Made by a program: the position numbers and the translations under genes
In this document: positions 23,640 to 26,709 of the stretch, one piece after another
Layout: every line of letters starts with the position of its first letter
How positions within the stretch are numbered: position 1 is the stretch's first letter
Source of the DNA: Candidatus Egaibacter danicus
GTDB taxonomy: Bacteria; Pseudomonadota; Gammaproteobacteria; Burkholderiales; Burkholderiaceae
NCBI GenBank assembly: GCA_011391115.1
Contig: JAABRC010000004.1
Span: 1 to 26,709 of the forward strand
Length of the DNA stretch: 26,709 nucleotides
Reading direction: 5' to 3'
The notes under the pieces: model-generated
What the model saw: only the letters and a program-made list of their open reading frames with translations
Databases searched by the model: none
What the model was told of the DNA's origin: nothing

Positions 23640-24086
23640 TCATAGCCCGGAAGCCCCAAAGAAGCAGCTCAGGCTGGCCACGAGGGTTAGCCGAAAACGC
23701 AGCGGCAACCAGCCTTCCAGGTGGTAGCGCCCATAAAGCCGCCGGTCCACCACGTAACAGATCAGCAGCAACACGCCCAGCACCACCAGCCCGGCCCAAG
23801 GCGGCATGATGATCGCAATCCAGGCCAGCAACGCGGGAATGGTGCCCCACAGGTAAGGGAACAGGTCGCCATCCTGACCCTCGCGCATGGCCAGGCCCCA
23901 ATGGATGCCACCCAGAAAACTGGCGATGGTGGCCGCGTACCCGGCGAGCGCCAGCATGACAAACGGCAGCGCCGAAGCTTCTACCAGCCAGATCAGCGCC
24001 GCGCCAAAAACAAACGGAATCAGGCCCGCATAACCCAAGCGCAAGGCCCAGGGCGGCGGGTTGGTCTTGAACGGGGAAAACTGCAA
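23640..24086 (-). CDS. DUF3429 membrane protein
   Basis: Function unknown. About 148 aa with four to five hydrophobic segments: LGYAGLIPFVFGAALIWLVE, ALPFVMLALAGYAATIASFLGG, a Pro/Trp-rich loop with GGIHWGLAMRE, LWGTIPALLAWIAIIMPPWAGL, VLGVLLLICYVVDRRLY and a final segment after RLTLVASLS. The GGIHWG and PxLLAW motifs are typical of DUF3429. The TTG at 24086 is chosen because a strong AGGAGAG lies 5 bases upstream; an ATG at 24137 (165 aa) has almost no ribosome binding site and would put a polar tail in front. It follows hsp20 on the same strand by about 60 bp and may be co-transcribed. Confidence 0.8.
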   Translation of the reverse strand: MQFSPFKTNPPPWALRLGYAGLIPFVFGAALIWLVEASALPFVMLALAGYAATIASFLGGIHWGLAMREGQDGDLFPYLWGTIPALLAWIAIIMPPWAGLVVLGVLLLICYVVDRRLYGRYHLEGWLPLRFRLTLVASLSCFFGASGL

Positions 24087-24147
24087 AACAACTCTCCTGG
24101 CGGGTGAAGCGCCAAGCGTATCACCCGTCAGCCCCATTTACATAGGG

Positions 24148-24576
24148 TCACTCAATAGCCAGCCGCTGGGCGCTGCCACCCGTTTTCTTGGGCAACGTCA
24201 ACGTCAGCACGCCGTTGTCGTATTTCGCTTTCGAGCTGCCCTGATCAAAGTCCTGCGGCAACTGGAAGCTGCGCGAAACCGCCCCGTAATAGCGCTCGGT
24301 GCGGAGGCTTTTTTCGTCCTTGCTCTGCGAATCCTGCTGTTTGACTTCAGCACGCACCGTCACCACATTGCCCTCCAGCGACACGTGAATGTCTTCCTTG
24401 CTGACGCCCGGCACCTCCGCCTGCACGGTATAGGCCTTGTCGTTTTCCTTGACGTCAATCTTGATGCTCGCAGGCGTGGGCAACGGGTCACCATGCAGCG
24501 GCTTCACATAAAACCCGGGAGCCACGTCACGGAAAAAGTCGTCAAACAGGTTGCCTCGGCTGATCAATGAATTCAT
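24148..24576 (-). CDS. Hsp20/alpha-crystallin small heat-shock protein
   Basis: ATP-independent holdase chaperone that traps unfolding proteins. The 142-aa protein has a short N-terminal arm (LFDDFFRDVAPGF), an alpha-crystallin domain from about residue 38 (IKIDVKENDKAYTVQAEVPGVSKEDIHV on) to GVLTLTLPKK, and a C-terminal RLAIE resembling the IxI anchor. The ATG at 24576 is chosen because AAGGAG lies 7 bases upstream; the frame extends two codons to a TTG. A sigma-32-like promoter lies 59-87 bp upstream of the start. Confidence 0.93.
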   Translation of the reverse strand: MNSLISRGNLFDDFFRDVAPGFYVKPLHGDPLPTPASIKIDVKENDKAYTVQAEVPGVSKEDIHVSLEGNVVTVRAEVKQQDSQSKDEKSLRTERYYGAVSRSFQLPQDFDQGSSKAKYDNGVLTLTLPKKTGGSAQRLAIE

Positions 24577-24634
24577 GTTCAAACTCCTTCATGCACGGTT
24601 GAGGCAGCGCCAACCCGGCGCCGCCATAACCTTT

Positions 24635-24663
24635 ATGTAGGTAGCGACCCCGCAGTCTTCAAG
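24635..24663 (-). promoter_or_regulatory. Candidate sigma-32 heat-shock promoter for hsp20
   Basis: On the minus strand CTTGAA (24658-24663) is followed after 16 bases by CCTACAT (24635-24641), close to the heat-shock consensus CTTGAA-N(13-17)-CCCCAT. It sits in the only gap between deoA and hsp20. Confidence 0.55.
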
Positions 24664-24704
24664 ACGGGGGAGAACAGAGTTTGATCTGCGTCAAAAGCCA
24701 GGCG

Positions 24705-26024
24705 TCAGGCGCCCAGCCGGGTGATCAACGCAGGCGCAAGAACCGGCGGCTGGTCCGCAATGTGGATAAAGGGCAGCAGTGCCTGTTGCGCCATGCGCGC
24801 AGCAGCGTCGTCCGCGGCGTGTACGGTGGCAATCACATCACCCACCTCCACACGCTGCCCGGTCTGCACAAACTGGGTAAATCCCACGCGGGCGTCCACC
24901 GCGTCGCTGGCGCGGTGCCGGCCGCCACCGAGCTCAATGATCAGCAAACCGATATCGCGCGTGGCCATGCCCGAGACCCAGCCCGCGCGTGTTGCCATCA
25001 CGGCCACCTGTGCCGGTGCCGCAGGCAGGTAGTGGGCGGGTCGCGCAATCAGGTCTGCCGGGCCGCCCAGTACCGTCACCATGCGGGCAAAGTGTTCCAG
25101 CGCAAGGCCACTGTTCAGCGCGGCGTCCACCTGTTGCAAAGCCTGTGCGTGGTCGCTGGCCAGTTTGCCGATCAGCAACAACTCGGCACTGAGCGTGCGG
25201 GTGATGTCCAGCAGGCGCGGCTCCTGCCGCTCCCCCTTCAAAAACGCAATGGCCTCCACCATTTCAACCGCGTTGCCGCAGCTGTCGCCCAGAACCTGGT
25301 TCATGTCGGTGATCCAGGCGCGTGTGGGCAAACCGGCGCCGTTGGCGACCTTCACCAGCGACGTGGCCAACTCGACAGCCATGCTGCTGGATGCGGCAAA
25401 CGCGCCGTTGCCGGTTTTGACATCCATCACCAGCCCCTGCAAACCCGCCGCGAGCTTCTTGGACAGGATGCTGGCCGTGATCAGCGCCACGGATTCCACC
25501 GTACCGGTGACGTCCCGAATGGCATACAGCCGCCGGTCCGCCGGGGCGAGCTCGGCGGTCTGCCCGATGATGGCGCAGCCAGCGGTTTGCAGGGCGCGGC
25601 GCAACAGCGCGGTGTCCGGCGTGCTGCAGTAGCCGGGAATGCTGTCGAATTTGTCCAGCGTGCCGCCGGTGTGGCCCAAGCCACGGCCCGAAATCATCGG
25701 TACAAAACCACCACACGCGGCGACGATGGGTGCCAGCATCAGGCTCACCTTGTCACCCACGCCGCCGGTGGAGTGTTTGTCCAGAATCGGGCCGGGCAGA
25801 TGGGCGCTGGCCCAATCCATCACCGTGCCGGAACGGGTCATGGCCTGTGTCAGGCCAATGGTCTCGGCCGGGCTCATGCCCTTGAGAAACATCGCCATGG
25901 CCATCGCGGCGGCCTGGCCTTCGCTCCAGGAGCTGTCCACCAGGCCCTGCACAAAGGCGTCGATCTGCGCACGCTCCAGCAAAAGACCATCACGTTTGTG
26001 GCGGATGATTTCCTGCGCGAGCAT
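24705..26024 (-). CDS. deoA: Thymidine phosphorylase
   Basis: Phosphorolyses thymidine (and deoxyuridine) to the free base and 2-deoxyribose-1-phosphate. The 439-aa protein matches E. coli DeoA length. Signatures include DKHSTGGVGDKVSLMLAP (phosphate-binding), SGRGLGHTGGTLDKFDSIPGY (the nucleoside phosphorylase family II pattern), GLVMDVKTGNGAF and a C-terminal domain with RVEVGDVIATVHAADD. It starts 8 bp after the deoC stop, so the two form an operon; a phosphopentomutase (deoB), needed to connect the two steps, is not in the window. Confidence 0.96.
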   Translation of the reverse strand: MLAQEIIRHKRDGLLLERAQIDAFVQGLVDSSWSEGQAAAMAMAMFLKGMSPAETIGLTQAMTRSGTVMDWASAHLPGPILDKHSTGGVGDKVSLMLAPIVAACGGFVPMISGRGLGHTGGTLDKFDSIPGYCSTPDTALLRRALQTAGCAIIGQTAELAPADRRLYAIRDVTGTVESVALITASILSKKLAAGLQGLVMDVKTGNGAFAASSSMAVELATSLVKVANGAGLPTRAWITDMNQVLGDSCGNAVEMVEAIAFLKGERQEPRLLDITRTLSAELLLIGKLASDHAQALQQVDAALNSGLALEHFARMVTVLGGPADLIARPAHYLPAAPAQVAVMATRAGWVSGMATRDIGLLIIELGGGRHRASDAVDARVGFTQFVQTGQRVEVGDVIATVHAADDAAARMAQQALLPFIHIADQPPVLAPALITRLGA

Positions 26025-26032
26025 GGTTAATC

Positions 26033-26709
26033 TCAGTAGGTGCCGACAGCACCAGTGGGTGGTGCGCTTTGCCCACCCAAAATCGCATCAATGTCCGACA
26101 GAATGCCGCTGGCACCGATGCGAAACCGTTTTGGGGTCAGCGCCTGCGGCCCCAGGTATTCGCTGCACAGCGCCATGTAGGTGATAGCGTCGGCTACCGT
26201 GCGAATGCCGCCCGACGGTTTGAAGCCAATGTGGCTTGCCCTGGCTGGATCCGCCGCTGCATGTTCAGCAATGGCCGCCAGCATGGTTCGCGCGGCTTCG
26301 GGCGTGGCGCTGACCGGTGTTTTGCCAGTGCTGGTTTTGAGGAAGTCAGCACCGGCGTCCAGGCTCAGGCGCGAGGCGCGCTCGATCCACCGCGTATCCT
26401 TGAGCTCACCGGTCTCCAGAATGACTTTGAGCGTCAGCCCCATACAAGCCTTGCGCACAGCGGTCAGCAGTTGCGCCACCACCGCTTCGTTCCCAGCCAG
26501 CAACTGCGCATACGGCAGCACCACGTCCACTTCCTGCGCGCCACTTTGCACGATGGTGTCAGTGTCGCGCAGGGCACGCTGAACGTCCGCACTGCCATCC
26601 GGAAAATTGGCGACCGCCGCGACCAAAATGTGAGGCGGCAGCTGGCTTCGCGCAAACGCGGCCAGACGTGGCCACACACACACGGCCGCCACGGGGCCGA
26701 ATGGGCCTT
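26033..26709 (-). CDS. deoC: Deoxyribose-phosphate aldolase, 5'-truncated by window end
   Basis: Cleaves 2-deoxyribose-5-phosphate to glyceraldehyde-3-phosphate and acetaldehyde. The last 225 residues are present; the frame is open to the window edge, so the apparent GTG start at 26692 is internal (GPVAAVCVWP reads through). Active-site residues are visible: QEVDVVLPYAQLLAGN (Asp), ADFLKTSTGKTP (Schiff-base Lys) and GFKPSGGIR (second Lys and phosphate loop). The E. coli enzyme is 259 aa, so about 35 residues are missing. It is upstream of deoA on the minus strand, the E. coli deoCA order. Confidence 0.95.
   Translation of the reverse strand, partial: GPFGPVAAVCVWPRLAAFARSQLPPHILVAAVANFPDGSADVQRALRDTDTIVQSGAQEVDVVLPYAQLLAGNEAVVAQLLTAVRKACMGLTLKVILETGELKDTRWIERASRLSLDAGADFLKTSTGKTPVSATPEAARTMLAAIAEHAAADPARASHIGFKPSGGIRTVADAITYMALCSEYLGPQALTPKRFRIGASGILSDIDAILGGQSAPPTGAVGTY

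Noticed and set aside
24681..26030. Long plus-strand open frame (449 codons) opposite deoA
   Set aside because: It is the antisense shadow of deoA: His/Gln/Arg-rich low-complexity protein, no family motif, and it mirrors the codon bias of the real gene.

Overview
The window is about 26.7 kb of dense, GC-rich bacterial chromosome with no rRNA, tRNA, insertion sequence, phage gene or CRISPR array that I can see. Gene content and order (yggS divergent from pilT / cyclic-nucleotide-binding protein / pilU; rsmI divergent from yraN-diaA-dolP without lpoA; a GguAB-type sugar transporter beside an L-2-keto-3-deoxyarabonate dehydratase) suggest a betaproteobacterium of the Comamonadaceae (Rhodoferax/Polaromonas-like). 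This is inference from layout and protein flavour, not a database match.

Layout. (1) 1-4448, plus strand: sugar catabolism operon: ATPase (5'-truncated by the window edge), permease, a DapA-family sugar-acid dehydratase and a Gfo/Idh/MocA oxidoreductase. (2) 4558-7654: arginine module, with arginase and ornithine cyclodeaminase on the minus strand, divergent from two tandem Lrp/AsnC regulators; the shared intergenic region carries a 30-bp near-perfect inverted repeat over a strong promoter. (3) 7748-8987: a Met-rich secreted DUF3617 protein convergent with the PLP-binding protein YggS. (4) 9028-11904: type IV pilus retraction ATPases PilT and PilU with a cNMP-binding-domain protein between them. 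(5) 11978-14568: a beta-hydroxyacid dehydrogenase convergent with the envelope/replication cluster dolP-diaA-yraN. (6) 14590-15510: rsmI. (7) 15511-26709: a nucleoside-salvage region: BMP-type ABC nucleoside importer (binding protein, ATPase, two permeases), adenosine deaminase, pseudouridine kinase and pseudouridine-5'-phosphate glycosidase, and deoA/deoC (deoC truncated by the window end). An Hsp20 and a DUF3429 membrane protein sit inside this region.

How it works together: the last third looks like a scavenging route. Nucleosides are imported by the BMP transporter; adenosine is deaminated; pseudouridine is phosphorylated and split to uracil and ribose-5-phosphate; deoxynucleosides are phosphorolysed and their deoxyribose-5-phosphate is cleaved to glyceraldehyde-3-phosphate and acetaldehyde. 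The arginine module converts arginine to ornithine and urea, then ornithine to proline and ammonia, probably under Lrp control.

The most unusual signal is a short dispersed repeat of about 55-60 bp. It occurs four times: twice between genes (around 4472 and 23566) and twice inside reading frames (yggS around 8434-8490, the dehydrogenase around 12116-12170), where it is translated in frame without breaking the gene. I did not find a convincing wholly new multi-gene system; the rest is recognisable accessory metabolism with some interesting regulatory sites.
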